A stretch of 64,000 bases of DNA from Bacillota bacterium (GCA_023388635.1 JAEWFW010000020.1:1-64000), one strand, 5' to 3'; numbered from the stretch's first letter, positions 53,600 through 63,506 are shown. Notes: generated by a model from the letters alone, not told the origin. Numbers and translations: made by a program.

Positions 53600-54379
53600 T
53601 TATATTTTCACATGTTTCTGTACTTGCTTAATGGCGGCTTTCTCCAGTCGAGAAACTTGCGCTTGCGAGATGCCGATCTCATCGGCGACTTCCATCTGCG
53701 TTTTCCCTTCATAGAAACGCATCGAAAGGATTTTCTTCTCTCGACCTTCTAATTTGTGCAATGCCTCACGCAAAGCAATTTCCTCGGTCCAGTTGCCATC
53801 TTGTTCACGGTCATCTTTAATTTGATCCAATACGTATATCGGGTCGCCTCCGTCATGATAAATCGGTTCAAAAATTGACACCGGATCCTGGATCGCATCA
53901 AGCGCAAACACAACATCCTCTTTCGGCACGTTCAGCACCTCAGATATCTCGTATACCGAAGGTTCTCGAGAATTCTTATATGTAAGGCTGTCTCGCACCT
54001 GCAATGCCTGATACGCGATATCACGCAGCGAACGGCTGACCCTGATCGGATTGTTATCCCGCAGATATCTTCTGATTTCACCGATAATCATCGGCACAGC
54101 ATAGGTGGAAAATTTAACATTCTGACCGAGGTCAAAATTGTCAATCGCTTTAATCAAACCAATGCACCCAACTTGAAACAAATCGTCTACATATTCACCT
54201 CGATTATTAAATCGTTGTATAACAGAAAGCACCAGCCTTAAATTGCCGCTAATTAACTGTTCTCTTGCTGATTTCTCGCCTGCTTGAAATCGTACAAACA
54301 GTTTTTTCATTTCGTCGTTCTTTAAAACAGGAAGTTTTGATGTATCGACTCCACAGATTTCTACTTTGTTGCGCTTCAA
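53600..54379 (-). CDS. sigG: Sporulation sigma factor G
   Basis: A 259-residue late forespore sigma factor. Near its start it has VEICGVDTSKLPVLKN, region 2 VGCIGLIKAIDNFD and region 4 GISQAQVSRLEK, all as in SigG. The start is TTG after GGGAGGGAG. It lies 121 bases after sigE, the usual spoIIGA-sigE-sigG order. It would drive splB, sleB and ypeB found earlier in the window. Confidence 0.97.
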   Translation of the reverse strand: MKRNKVEICGVDTSKLPVLKNDEMKKLFVRFQAGEKSAREQLISGNLRLVLSVIQRFNNRGEYVDDLFQVGCIGLIKAIDNFDLGQNVKFSTYAVPMIIGEIRRYLRDNNPIRVSRSLRDIAYQALQVRDSLTYKNSREPSVYEISEVLNVPKEDVVFALDAIQDPVSIFEPIYHDGGDPIYVLDQIKDDREQDGNWTEEIALREALHKLEGREKKILSMRFYEGKTQMEVADEIGISQAQVSRLEKAAIKQVQKHVKI

Positions 54380-54500
54380 AAAACTCCCTCCCTTGGGTTT
54401 CCCATATTAGGAATTAATCTTAATTATTTCCCCAAGGAACAAAAATATGCAGTTTCTAAAAATAACCATATTTTTATTTCAAAGCATGTTTATTTTTATA

Positions 54501-55232
54501 TTAAATCATTTTATTGAACTCTTTCTTCAAACGGCTGATGATCCGCTTTTCCAAACGTGAAATATATGATTGCGAAATATCAAGCATATCGGCGACGTCT
54601 TTCTGTGTCTTTTCTTCCTGACCGGCCAGCCCAAAGCGCATCTCCATAATTACGCGTTCCCGGTCAGATAATTTCTCCAGCGCTTTGTACAATAAGCGCT
54701 TATCGACGCGGTCTTCGATGTTTTTGAATACCGTATCATTCTCTGTGCCCAGTACATCCGATAACAGCAATTCATTGCCGTCCCAATCGACATTCAGCGG
54801 TTCGTCGAACGATACCTCTGTGCGGATTTTATTGTTTTTGCGCAAAAACATCAAAATTTCATTTTCAATACATCTCGAAGCATATGTCGCCAGCTTAATT
54901 TTTTTCTCGGGATCAAATGTATTTACAGCCTTTATCAATCCAATCGCACCAATCGATACGAGGTCCTCGATATTGATGCCCGTATTTTCAAATTTTCTCG
55001 CAATATACACGACTAATCTGAGATTGCGCTCAATTAGCATTGCCTTAACCGATTTGTCACCTGACGGAAGCTTCTTCAACAAATAAGATTCTTCATCCCT
55101 TGACAAAGGCGGGGGCAATGTTTCACTTCCTCCGATATAATATAGTTCGTCGGGCTGCTGCCCCAGAAACTCCAGTAGTTGGATGTATTTAAGTTTCATT
55201 AACAATTGCGCTTTCAGTAATGCGGTCTTCAT
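54501..55232 (-). CDS. sigE: Sporulation sigma factor E (pro-form)
   Basis: A 243-residue mother-cell sigma factor. The N-terminal 28 or so residues before YYIGGSE are the pro-sequence removed by SpoIIGA. Region 2 (IEDLVSIGAIGLIKAVNTFDP) and region 4 (DISQSYISRLEKR) are nearly invariant. The ATG after GGGAGGAAG was chosen; it lies 44 bases inside the spoIIGA reading frame, so the two genes overlap. Confidence 0.97.
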   Translation of the reverse strand: MKTALLKAQLLMKLKYIQLLEFLGQQPDELYYIGGSETLPPPLSRDEESYLLKKLPSGDKSVKAMLIERNLRLVVYIARKFENTGINIEDLVSIGAIGLIKAVNTFDPEKKIKLATYASRCIENEILMFLRKNNKIRTEVSFDEPLNVDWDGNELLLSDVLGTENDTVFKNIEDRVDKRLLYKALEKLSDRERVIMEMRFGLAGQEEKTQKDVADMLDISQSYISRLEKRIISRLKKEFNKMI

Positions 55233-56187
55233 ATGGCACTTCCTCCCTTGGGTGTATGTCTCCATCGAGCAAATTTGGATGAATAATTCCGGTAAAATCA
55301 TTTGATCCTGACAATTGTTGCGGTGTGATTGCTATAATACAATCCGTGTTACGAATGTCTCCCCCTTCCGTTCGTATAATAAATAAATCAGGTTTAAAAG
55401 CTAATAAATAATCACCATCACTTCCAACAACGCGATATGGGATTAGCGTAAACTTGTCAGAAATTGCGTTTTCGGTTAAAAAATGATGGATAGCAGCCAT
55501 ATTTGTGCTTCTTGCGGCATACACTGTATTGACAAATGACGGAAGAACATTTTTCACCACTTGATACTCGACAATCGAAACAGGTCTTCCTGAAAGCGGT
55601 TCTGTCAGTTGATTGCCCGTGTCAAGCAGCCCGTGAAAGCGCGTTTCTTGATGATCAAAGACGATGGTACATGAATAAACCCATGTCTTTTTCCAGGTAA
55701 GCCGTTTCGCATGGCTGTAAACACTTTTCGCCGCCAAAAACGTCAAAGGCAGACCGAAAACAATCGCCGAAGCTGTCGTCTCAAGCACCCATAGATTGTG
55801 CGTTCCCAGACGAATCCACTGGTCAAACAGCTGTTTATTGGAAAGGATCAGCATCTGCACAGCAAAGATTGCACCGGCGGCAATAAAATTGATCACATAG
55901 AATGCGACAACACGCTTCATGTAATTTTTGACATTCTCCCACGGAAACGCTATACGTATCAACGCAAAGGAAACGAATAGCTTGCCGAAAAGCGAATACA
56001 AAATGGAGTGCCAAAAGGAATCCATATAGAAAATCCACGCACATCCATACAGTGCCCCACATAACGCCGCTAAGCCGATACGCCAAAATCTCATGGTACT
56101 GTGGCAATATACGGCTGTGAAAATTAACAGACTACCATCGATGAAAAAGTTGACCGCAAACAATATGTCCAGATACACATAGCTCAT
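55189..56187 (-). CDS. spoIIGA: Sigma-E processing aspartic peptidase SpoIIGA
   Basis: A 332-residue protease that matures pro-sigma-E at the sporulation septum. The first 155 residues form about five membrane helices. The C-terminal domain carries a single Asp189-Thr-Gly motif (GLLDTGNQL), which needs dimerisation to make the active site. The ATG follows GAGGTTTTTTT. Its promoter has the unusual 22-base spacing of spoIIG. Confidence 0.95.
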   Translation of the reverse strand: MSYVYLDILFAVNFFIDGSLLIFTAVYCHSTMRFWRIGLAALCGALYGCAWIFYMDSFWHSILYSLFGKLFVSFALIRIAFPWENVKNYMKRVVAFYVINFIAAGAIFAVQMLILSNKQLFDQWIRLGTHNLWVLETTASAIVFGLPLTFLAAKSVYSHAKRLTWKKTWVYSCTIVFDHQETRFHGLLDTGNQLTEPLSGRPVSIVEYQVVKNVLPSFVNTVYAARSTNMAAIHHFLTENAISDKFTLIPYRVVGSDGDYLLAFKPDLFIIRTEGGDIRNTDCIIAITPQQLSGSNDFTGIIHPNLLDGDIHPREEVPYEDRITESAIVNET

Positions 56188-56213
56188 AAAAAAACCTCAT
56201 AGATTTTTCTCTA

Positions 56214-56280
56214 AGTATAAAAAAATCTGTCTGTGAAAGTCTGTCATAATTTGTTTGCCGGCAATGTTTTATTTTCGACT
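56214..56280 (-). promoter_or_regulatory. Predicted Spo0A-dependent spoIIG promoter
   Basis: On the minus strand ATGACA (56242-56247) and TATACT (56214-56219) are separated by 22 bases, the same abnormal spacing as the Spo0A-activated Bacillus spoIIG promoter. AGTCGAA at 56274-56280 is one base off the TGTCGAA Spo0A box and lies about 27 bases upstream of the -35. Confidence 0.6.
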
Positions 56281-56288
56281 TTTTGCTA

Positions 56289-56317
56289 CAAAAAAAGAGT
56301 CTCTTATAAGAGACTCT
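56289..56317 (-). terminator. Terminator after ftsZ
   Basis: A perfect 22-base palindrome (AGAGTCTCTTA and its complement) followed by T7 on the minus strand, separating ftsZ from the spoIIG operon. Confidence 0.85.
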
Positions 56318-56360
56318 CTACTAGTCATAAACATCTTATGACAGGCTATGCATAAATATG

Positions 56361-57437
56361 TTATGTATTTTGTCGTTTTCTCATAAATGCTGGAATATCA
56401 ATATCACTGACGCCAACATCACTGAACGGAGTAATCCCTTGCATTTTCGCATTGGTCGCTTTCCGTCTCATCGGCTCTGTCTCCACTTGTTCGAAACCTG
56501 TGGCGATGGCAGTGACGATAATTTCATCTTTGAGATTCTCGTTAATCACCGCACCAAAAATCAAATTCACTTCCGGATCGGAAGCTGATTGTACAATATC
56601 TGCCGCTTCGTTCACTTCGAACAAGCTCAAGTTCGTACCACCGGTAATATTTAAAAGTACGCCTTTCGCACCTTGGATCGATGTCTCCAAGAGTGGGCTG
56701 CAAATTGCCTTCTTCGCCGCATCCGCCGCGCGATTCTCACCCGTAGCCACACCGACACCCATCAATGCTGAACCGCGTTCCGCCATAATTGTTTTTACGT
56801 CGGCAAAATCCAAGTTAATTAAACCGGGAATCGCGATCAAATCGGAGATACCTTGTACCCCTTGGCGCAAAACATTGTCGGCTTCCCTAAATGCTTCGAC
56901 CATCGGCGTGTTTTTATCGACGATTTCCAACAGACGATCATTCGGAATGACAATCAGCGTATCTACTTTTTCCTTTAAATTAGCAATTCCCATCACGGCA
57001 TGTGTAGAACGGCGTTTTCCCTCGAAAGAAAACGGTTTCGTCACAACTCCGACAGTCAATGCACCAATTTCTTTAGCGATCTCTGCAATTACAGGAGCAG
57101 CTCCCGTACCGGTGCCTCCGCCCATGCCGGCAGTGACAAATACCATATCGGCACCTTTTAAAAGATTCATAATATCTTCTTTGCTTTCTTCCGCGGCTTT
57201 CTTACCAACTTCCGGATTGGCTCCGGCGCCAAGTCCGCGCGTGAGCTTTTCACCGATTTGCATTTTATTGGTTGCCAAAGATGATTGAAGCGCCTGCGCG
57301 TCCGTATTGACGGCAAGGAACTCCACCCCTTGGATACCGGCTTCTATCATTCTATTAACAGCGTTACTGCCTCCGCCCCCAACACCAATAACCTTAATTT
57401 GAGCCAATTGGTGAGTGTCTATATCAAACTCCAACAT
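56361..57437 (-). CDS. ftsZ: Cell division protein FtsZ
   Basis: The tubulin-like GTPase that forms the division ring. The 358 residues include IKVIGVGGGGSNAVNRM, the tubulin signature GGGTGTGAAP and the C-terminal DIDIPAFMRKRQ peptide that binds FtsA. The C-terminal linker is short. The ATG after ACGGAGGGAG was chosen. SepF, another binder of the C-terminal peptide, is missing from its usual place in the window. Confidence 0.98.
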   Translation of the reverse strand: MLEFDIDTHQLAQIKVIGVGGGGSNAVNRMIEAGIQGVEFLAVNTDAQALQSSLATNKMQIGEKLTRGLGAGANPEVGKKAAEESKEDIMNLLKGADMVFVTAGMGGGTGTGAAPVIAEIAKEIGALTVGVVTKPFSFEGKRRSTHAVMGIANLKEKVDTLIVIPNDRLLEIVDKNTPMVEAFREADNVLRQGVQGISDLIAIPGLINLDFADVKTIMAERGSALMGVGVATGENRAADAAKKAICSPLLETSIQGAKGVLLNITGGTNLSLFEVNEAADIVQSASDPEVNLIFGAVINENLKDEIIVTAIATGFEQVETEPMRRKATNAKMQGITPFSDVGVSDIDIPAFMRKRQNT

Positions 57438-57525
57438 GATTGAGCTCTCCCTCCGTATCGACAATGATCTACTAGAATAAACTTGCCTTACATCATAAAA
57501 AATTAAGAAATCTTACTATAAAATC

Positions 57526-58755
57526 TTATAAGAAATCTTGAAACCAATCTTTAATTCGTTGCCATAATCCCTCTGTCGGTACATTCAAGGTTTTGGGACT
57601 CGCTTTGCTTCTTGCGCTGCGGATCAGACCGTGATCAGATACATATTTAATAATTCCGACACCGGTCGTAAAGCTGGAATCCTTGACACCCAAATAATTC
57701 GGCATGACAATTTGTGCCGGTGCATCCAACTCAATTTCAGCCAACTCTGCAATTCCCTTTATATTGGCGACGCCACCCGTCAGGAAAAAACCGGATGTGA
57801 TGTCATTCGAATAACCCAGCTTGTGAATTTCCTTCAGTACCAGTTGAAAAATCTCCTGCAAACGCGGCTCCATAATAGAAGCGAGATCCTCTTGGTTCAA
57901 TTCCGTTTCTTTTTTCGTTCCCACTCGATGGACAGTAAACACTTCTTCCGGATCGGCAAGATTGACCATCGCACAACCGTGTCTGATCTTAATTGCCTCT
58001 GCATTTTCCATTTCTGTCTTTAAACCGTAAGCGATATCTTGTGTCAAATATATACCACCCACAGATACCATCGAAGTGCGCACAAGATTACCTTTCTCGA
58101 AAATTGCGATATTCGCTCCGCCTGCCCCTAAATCAATCAGAACGGCACCCAAATCGCGCTCGTCCTTTTTAAGTGCAATCGTACCTGCCGCCATCGGAGC
58201 CAACACAAAATGCGCCACATGCAAACCGGCTTTTTCCACGCAACGGCGAATATTATGTATAATTGTTTTAGATCCAGTGACAATCGTCGCATCGACTTCC
58301 AGACGAACACCTAACATTCCTCGCGGGTCTTGAATTCCATCCAAACCGTCAACAATATACTGCTGCGGAATGACATCTATAATTGTTCTCTCCGGTGGAA
58401 TGCTGATGACTTTCGCTGCATTGATAACACGCTCCACGTCATCTTCGGTAATCTCCCTGTCAGGATTCCCAACAGCCACAACCCCATGGGAAGAACTCAA
58501 TTGTATATGATTCCCGCTAACTCCAACAAATACAGATTGTATTTGTATATTTACCATCTGCTCCGCTTTGCTAACTGCCTCCTCAATTGACATTACCGTT
58601 TGCTCTATATCAACAATAGCTCCATTCTTAATGCCCCTTGATGGTGCAGAACCCACGCCTACAATATGTATTGCACCGTTCTTGGCTTCACCGATTACAA
58701 CGCGAATTACGGATGTTCCCACGTCTAAACTAACTACTGGGTTCTGTATAGTCAA
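57526..58755 (-). CDS. ftsA: Cell division protein FtsA
   Basis: An actin-fold ATPase of about 409 residues tethering FtsZ to the membrane. VSLDVGTSVIRVVIGE is the phosphate-1 motif, LIDLGAGGANIAIFEKG the phosphate-2 motif, and a C-terminal amphipathic helix (LWQRIKDWFQDFL) is the membrane anchor. The start is a TTG nine bases after GGAGG. Confidence 0.95.
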   Translation of the reverse strand: MTIQNPVVSLDVGTSVIRVVIGEAKNGAIHIVGVGSAPSRGIKNGAIVDIEQTVMSIEEAVSKAEQMVNIQIQSVFVGVSGNHIQLSSSHGVVAVGNPDREITEDDVERVINAAKVISIPPERTIIDVIPQQYIVDGLDGIQDPRGMLGVRLEVDATIVTGSKTIIHNIRRCVEKAGLHVAHFVLAPMAAGTIALKKDERDLGAVLIDLGAGGANIAIFEKGNLVRTSMVSVGGIYLTQDIAYGLKTEMENAEAIKIRHGCAMVNLADPEEVFTVHRVGTKKETELNQEDLASIMEPRLQEIFQLVLKEIHKLGYSNDITSGFFLTGGVANIKGIAELAEIELDAPAQIVMPNYLGVKDSSFTTGVGIIKYVSDHGLIRSARSKASPKTLNVPTEGLWQRIKDWFQDFL

Positions 58756-58844
58756 ACAAAGACACCTCCCCAACATTACACTATTAGATTAAGTTCGCTA
58801 TCTAATATGAAAGTTCCTTTTTTTATTTTAGAAAAAATGACAAA

Positions 58845-59669
58845 TTACTGAATTTCTTCGTTATCAATTTCTTCCTTAGAAGTTTCTTCCTTAGCAATTT
58901 CCTCTTTAATAACTTCCTCGTAAGACATAAACCAAATCGCATCAAACATATTGACGACACCTTTTTCCGGCTCCGAATATTTCAAACCTTCCATGATATC
59001 CTCATACAGCAAGAGCTTGTCTCGCATTTCATCAAACATCATTCGCAGTTCATAGCCATTTCGTGTATAAATCGAAACCTGGTACGGCTTTACTGTCTGA
59101 TTGACATAAATTTCCGACAAAGCTAGTATAACATCGATCGGTACATCTTTCAATTGATCCGCTATTTGAAATTGCAACGTCTCTGTCAACGGCGAAGAGA
59201 CGAGTGGGCGTGGTCGATTAGGAACATTTTCACGCAACACTGTGAGGATCGTCCCATCTTCCAATAAAGGTAGTAAAGCGTGATTCCCGTCCAATACATA
59301 CGCGACGACTTGCTTTTCATCGACAATAATTTCTAATGTATTCGGAAAGGAAAACGTCACTTGGGCACCTTTGACAACCGTCAGTTTTTCAATCGTTTCC
59401 TTGATTGCCCGTGTGTTTACTTTCAGAAAACTATCTCCTATTTGCACACGTGTCGCCTGCAAAATCAAATTCTGCTCTACTAATTCATTGCCTTCTATGC
59501 GTATCTCTGTCAATTTCGAAAAAGGAGAATACAAATATATAACGACCGCGATAATAATAAAAAACAACATAATGATCACGCGAAGCAGTAATTTGTTACT
59601 CTTCTTGTCTGAAACCGGCAGAGGATGATTCAGTCTATGGTCGAAACCTTCTGACGTACGATATGACAT
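58845..59669 (-). CDS. divIB: Cell division protein FtsQ/DivIB
   Basis: A 274-residue bitopic protein of the divisome. It has a short cytoplasmic N-terminus, a membrane helix (about 28-48), a POTRA domain (SKLTEIRIEGNELVEQN onward) and a beta domain. The C-terminus is a Lys/Glu/Ile repeat tail (EEIAKEETSKEEIDNEEI) of about 25 residues not seen in most family members. Confidence 0.92.
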   Translation of the reverse strand: MSYRTSEGFDHRLNHPLPVSDKKSNKLLLRVIIMLFFIIIAVVIYLYSPFSKLTEIRIEGNELVEQNLILQATRVQIGDSFLKVNTRAIKETIEKLTVVKGAQVTFSFPNTLEIIVDEKQVVAYVLDGNHALLPLLEDGTILTVLRENVPNRPRPLVSSPLTETLQFQIADQLKDVPIDVILALSEIYVNQTVKPYQVSIYTRNGYELRMMFDEMRDKLLLYEDIMEGLKYSEPEKGVVNMFDAIWFMSYEEVIKEEIAKEETSKEEIDNEEIQ

Positions 59670-59744
59670 CTTGTCCTTCCTTTACATATCATACTACTAA
59701 GTAGTATTTTAGTCATTCACATCATTATACTAGATTTACATAAA

Positions 59745-59780
59745 TAATAACAGCGACATTTTATCTAGTCAATGTCGCTG
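59745..59780 (-). terminator. Hairpin after murA
   Basis: CAGCGACATT/AATGTCGCTG is a 10 bp stem with a 10-base loop. The following minus-strand sequence TTATTATTTATG is only moderately T-rich. It may separate murA from divIB-ftsA-ftsZ. Confidence 0.6.
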
Positions 59781-59788
59781 CTTAGGTA

Positions 59789-61051
59789 TTACTTCCTAGA
59801 AATATCCGCACCTATACTTTGGAACATCGTTTCAATTGATTCGTACCCTCTATCAATATGCTCAATTGCCGTAATTTCCGTCTCACCTTCTGCCCTTAAC
59901 CCTGCTAAAACGAGGGCAGCTCCCGCGCGCAAATCGGTCGCTACGACCTTCGACCCTTGCAAATGCTCAATTCCTCTGATAAAGGCCAGGTTCAGATCGA
60001 CCGTAATTTTCGCTCCCATGCGCAGCAATTGCTCCACATGCTTAAACCTTCCTTCGAAGATTGCTTCTTTGATAATACTGGTACCATTGGCAACTGTCAA
60101 CAGTGACATTAACTGCGGTTGCATATCGGTAGGGAACCCTGGGTATGGCGCCGTTTCCAGCCGCTCTATCCGATCCATAATTCTTGGACCGATCACTCTG
60201 ACCGTATCCCCCTCTATATATACATGGCTGCCCACTTGTTTCAATTTGCTGATCACGGACTGTAGATACAAGGGCTGAACATTTGTCAAAGTCACGTCGC
60301 CACCAGTCATCGTAGCTCCTACCATAATCGTACCGGCGACAATTCTATCGGAAATCACTTCATATACAAATGGTTGCTCTTTAGATATCAGTGTATCTTT
60401 GCCGTAAATCGTAATCCGGTCCGTTCCGGCGCCCTCAATCTGTCCGCCTATGGCGTTGATAAAGTTTGCCAGATCGATGATTTCCGGCTCCCGTGCCGGA
60501 TTGACAATCTCCGTAACCCCTTCCGCCATGCAAGCCGCCATCATAATATTCTCTGTCGCCCCTACACTGGGAAAATCGAGATAAATGTCGGTACCTTTCA
60601 ATCGCTTCGCTTCACAATAGATAAATCCATTTCCTTCGATGACACTAGCCCCTAGTGCCTTTAAACCATTTATATGCAAATCAATCCGGCGACTTCCAAT
60701 CGCACAACCGCCGGGTCGTGAAACTGTAACACTCCCATATTTCGCTAACAAAGGTCCCATCAGAAAGATCGAAGAACGCATTTTTCTCATGAGCCCCTCT
60801 GGGATGTTTGTCGAACGTATCCGAGAATTTTCTATCTTTACCTGATCCCCTTCTCGTGACACTTCCATACCTAATGAACGTAAGATATCTGTCATGACAT
60901 GGATATCGAGTAAATTAGGCACTCCTGATATCGTACATGGTTGATCGACCAAAACAGTCGCTGCCAAAATTGGAAGAGCCGCATTTTTTGCTCCATGCAC
61001 GCGTATCGTTCCATATAATGGATTTCCACCACGGACGACCAATTTTTCCAA
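59789..61051 (-). CDS. murA: UDP-N-acetylglucosamine 1-carboxyvinyltransferase
   Basis: First committed enzyme of peptidoglycan synthesis. Cys116 in RPGGCAIGSRRID is the catalytic, fosfomycin-binding cysteine. The 420-residue length is standard. The start is a TTG after GGAGGTGAG; the open frame continues 14 codons upstream without a site. It occupies the position between murG and divIB where murB is found in Bacillus. Confidence 0.96.
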   Translation of the reverse strand: MEKLVVRGGNPLYGTIRVHGAKNAALPILAATVLVDQPCTISGVPNLLDIHVMTDILRSLGMEVSREGDQVKIENSRIRSTNIPEGLMRKMRSSIFLMGPLLAKYGSVTVSRPGGCAIGSRRIDLHINGLKALGASVIEGNGFIYCEAKRLKGTDIYLDFPSVGATENIMMAACMAEGVTEIVNPAREPEIIDLANFINAIGGQIEGAGTDRITIYGKDTLISKEQPFVYEVISDRIVAGTIMVGATMTGGDVTLTNVQPLYLQSVISKLKQVGSHVYIEGDTVRVIGPRIMDRIERLETAPYPGFPTDMQPQLMSLLTVANGTSIIKEAIFEGRFKHVEQLLRMGAKITVDLNLAFIRGIEHLQGSKVVATDLRAGAALVLAGLRAEGETEITAIEHIDRGYESIETMFQSIGADISRK

Positions 61052-61307
61052 TAAACTCACCTCCGTATTACCACACTCCCATGACCCATACAACTGATAA
61101 TCAAAATATATTTTCTATAATGTATCTATGTGTCCTAGCTGGTTTTGGAGTAGATAATTGGTCTGTTTACCCTCCCACTTCTCGCCTGAATCCTTAGCAT
61201 AGACGCGAAAAACTGTATCCTGTCGCACCCTGTTCCTTTCGCGTATATCATATATTATGTCTAGGCATTCAAAAGGTGACAAATGGAAGTATCCGTAGTT
61301 TTATAAT

Positions 61308-62399
61308 CTATATTCGCTTTTTTATCAATCGTTCTATCTCTCTGCGGAATAGATCTGCCGCATCCGGTGTGCCCATTTTTTTCGCCGCCAGTTTAAACGA
61401 CGACATGCGAATCGGATCTTGAAAAAAACGCAATACATGCTCTTGAATATTCGATTCAGTAATATTCTTTTCTTCAATGACGACGGCTGCCCCTGCCGCT
61501 TCCAATGCCCTGGCATTATGCAACTGATGGTTGTTCGTCACATAGGGCGACGGGATCAAAATTGACGGAATCCCTAGTGCCGTGATCTCTGACAAAAATG
61601 TCGCTCCGGCACGACCGATAACCAGATCGGCGCAGGCAAGAACTTCCGGCATGTTGTACAAAAACGGATAGATTTTCACACGCTTGCCCGGCGTCCGTTT
61701 GCGGAAATACTCGTAATGAACACTGCCTGTGACAAAAACCACCTGAAACGGCATTTCCCGCTTCTCTTGCAGCCACGCCTCCATCAACTGATTAATCGCT
61801 TTGGCGCCTCTGCTGCCGCCGACAACGACGACCGTCGGCAGTTCCTCTTCAAAATCGAGTGATAGCTTGCCTGCATTGGCATCCGCCGCCACAACTTCCG
61901 ACGCGCGCGGATTACCCGTGAACAATACATTGCGCGCTTTCGGAAACATCGCTTTGCTATCGGCAAAAGAAATTGCCACCGTATCCGCATACCGTGCGAG
62001 AAATTTATTCGTCAGCCCAGGAATCGCATTTTGTTCATGAATGATACTGGGAATCCCCATTTTCCTCGCTGCGTATACGACAGGTCCCGCAACATATCCG
62101 CCGGTTCCGATGACAATATCGGGACGAAATTCCGCTAATATTTTCTTCGACGCCTTGGTGGCACTAAAAAACTTCTTGACTACTTTAAAATTATATAGCG
62201 ATAAAGACCGTTTAAATCCCGAAACATCAATATGACACATCGGCAGCCCCGATTTAGGAACGATATCTGCTTCTAGGCCTCTTTCCGTGCCGATATAAAG
62301 CAATTCCGCCCGCGGATGATTGCTTTGTATATTTTTTGCCAACGCCAGCGCCGGATAAATATGACCTCCGGTTCCTCCACCTGTTAACACAACTTTCAC
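61308..62399 (-). CDS. murG: UDP-GlcNAc transferase MurG
   Basis: Adds GlcNAc to lipid I to make lipid II on the inner membrane face. The N-terminal VVLTGGGTGGHIYPALA and HEQNAIPG motifs and the GRAGATFLSEI donor-binding motif are present. A GTG after AGGTGATCAAT gives the family's usual start (MKVVLTGGG), three codons into the open frame. Confidence 0.96.
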   Translation of the reverse strand: MKVVLTGGGTGGHIYPALALAKNIQSNHPRAELLYIGTERGLEADIVPKSGLPMCHIDVSGFKRSLSLYNFKVVKKFFSATKASKKILAEFRPDIVIGTGGYVAGPVVYAARKMGIPSIIHEQNAIPGLTNKFLARYADTVAISFADSKAMFPKARNVLFTGNPRASEVVAADANAGKLSLDFEEELPTVVVVGGSRGAKAINQLMEAWLQEKREMPFQVVFVTGSVHYEYFRKRTPGKRVKIYPFLYNMPEVLACADLVIGRAGATFLSEITALGIPSILIPSPYVTNNHQLHNARALEAAGAAVVIEEKNITESNIQEHVLRFFQDPIRMSSFKLAAKKMGTPDAADLFRREIERLIKKRI

Positions 62400-62408
62400 A
62401 TTGATCAC

Positions 62409-63506
62409 CTACTTAGCATATTTAGAGATATTCAACAATACTCCCACACTGCACAACATCAAAACGAGCGACGATCCACCGTAACTGATAAACGGCAGCG
62501 TGATCCCCGTCACGGGAAACGAACCGGTGACGACGCCAATGTTGATAATCACTTGAATCGCAATCATCGCCGTAATCCCCGTCGCCAAAAACGTACCGAA
62601 TAGATCCGGTGCCGTAATCGCCGTATGCATCCCCCGCCAGATCAAGAGGACGAACAGACAAATCACCAAACTTCCGCCGATGAACCCTAACTCCTCCGCC
62701 AAAATAGAGAAAATAAAATCGGTTTGCGGTTCCGGTAAATAGAAAAACTTCTGTCTGGACCGCCCTAAGCCTAACCCCATTAACCCGCCGGGTCCTATGG
62801 CGTAGAGTGATTGAATGATATGGTACCCCGTATTCAATGGATCAGCCCACGGGTCCATAAACGACGTCAGCCGCTTAATGCGATAGGGAGCAACTAATAC
62901 CAAGGCGGCGAATGCCGGAATGCCCAAAGATGCCAGCCCCAGAATATGCTTGATCTTCGCCCCCGCTGTGAAAATAATCACCATACCTGTCAAAAACAAG
63001 ACGGTTCCCGTACCTAAATCGGGCTGTAACATAATCACACCGAACGTAAGGAGACAGATGCCTAGCGGAGGTAGAAACCCCTGTTTGAAATCAGCAATTT
63101 TCGATTGATTGTTAGCCAGCCAATACGAAAGAAAAATAATAATCGACAGCTTTGCAAATTCTGCCGGCTGTAACGACATAAAGCCCAAATCGATCCAGCT
63201 TCTGGCTCCGTTTCTCACAGAGCCGACGCCGGGAATCAAAACGACAAACAACAATACATAACAGCCGATTAAAATTTTTACCGCGTACTCCTGCCACTTC
63301 CAATAATCGATCTTCATAATGGCAAACATGGCAAATAGCCCGATGAAAGCCCAGATCAACTGTCTTTTGGCGTAGTAAAAGCTATCATCGAAGCTGGCTA
63401 AAGAAATTACGGCACTTGAACTATAGACAATGACGACTCCGATACTCAATAATGCGACAATGACAAGAATCATTAGATAATCAGGAGCTGGCTTATATTT
63501 ATCCAC
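62409..63506 (-). CDS. ftsW: FtsW/SpoVE-type lipid II glycosyltransferase
   Basis: A 365-residue polytopic SEDS protein, a peptidoglycan polymerase with about ten helices. Motifs include the PDLGTG loop with its catalytic Asp, GLGLGRSRQKFFYLPEPQTDFIFS and the FPVTGITLPFISYGGSS signature. The start is GTG after AGGAGGAAC. Position between murD and murG matches spoVE/ftsW of Bacillus, and which of the two it is cannot be told. Confidence 0.95.
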   Translation of the reverse strand: MDKYKPAPDYLMILVIVALLSIGVVIVYSSSAVISLASFDDSFYYAKRQLIWAFIGLFAMFAIMKIDYWKWQEYAVKILIGCYVLLFVVLIPGVGSVRNGARSWIDLGFMSLQPAEFAKLSIIIFLSYWLANNQSKIADFKQGFLPPLGICLLTFGVIMLQPDLGTGTVLFLTGMVIIFTAGAKIKHILGLASLGIPAFAALVLVAPYRIKRLTSFMDPWADPLNTGYHIIQSLYAIGPGGLMGLGLGRSRQKFFYLPEPQTDFIFSILAEELGFIGGSLVICLFVLLIWRGMHTAITAPDLFGTFLATGITAMIAIQVIINIGVVTGSFPVTGITLPFISYGGSSLVLMLCSVGVLLNISKYAK

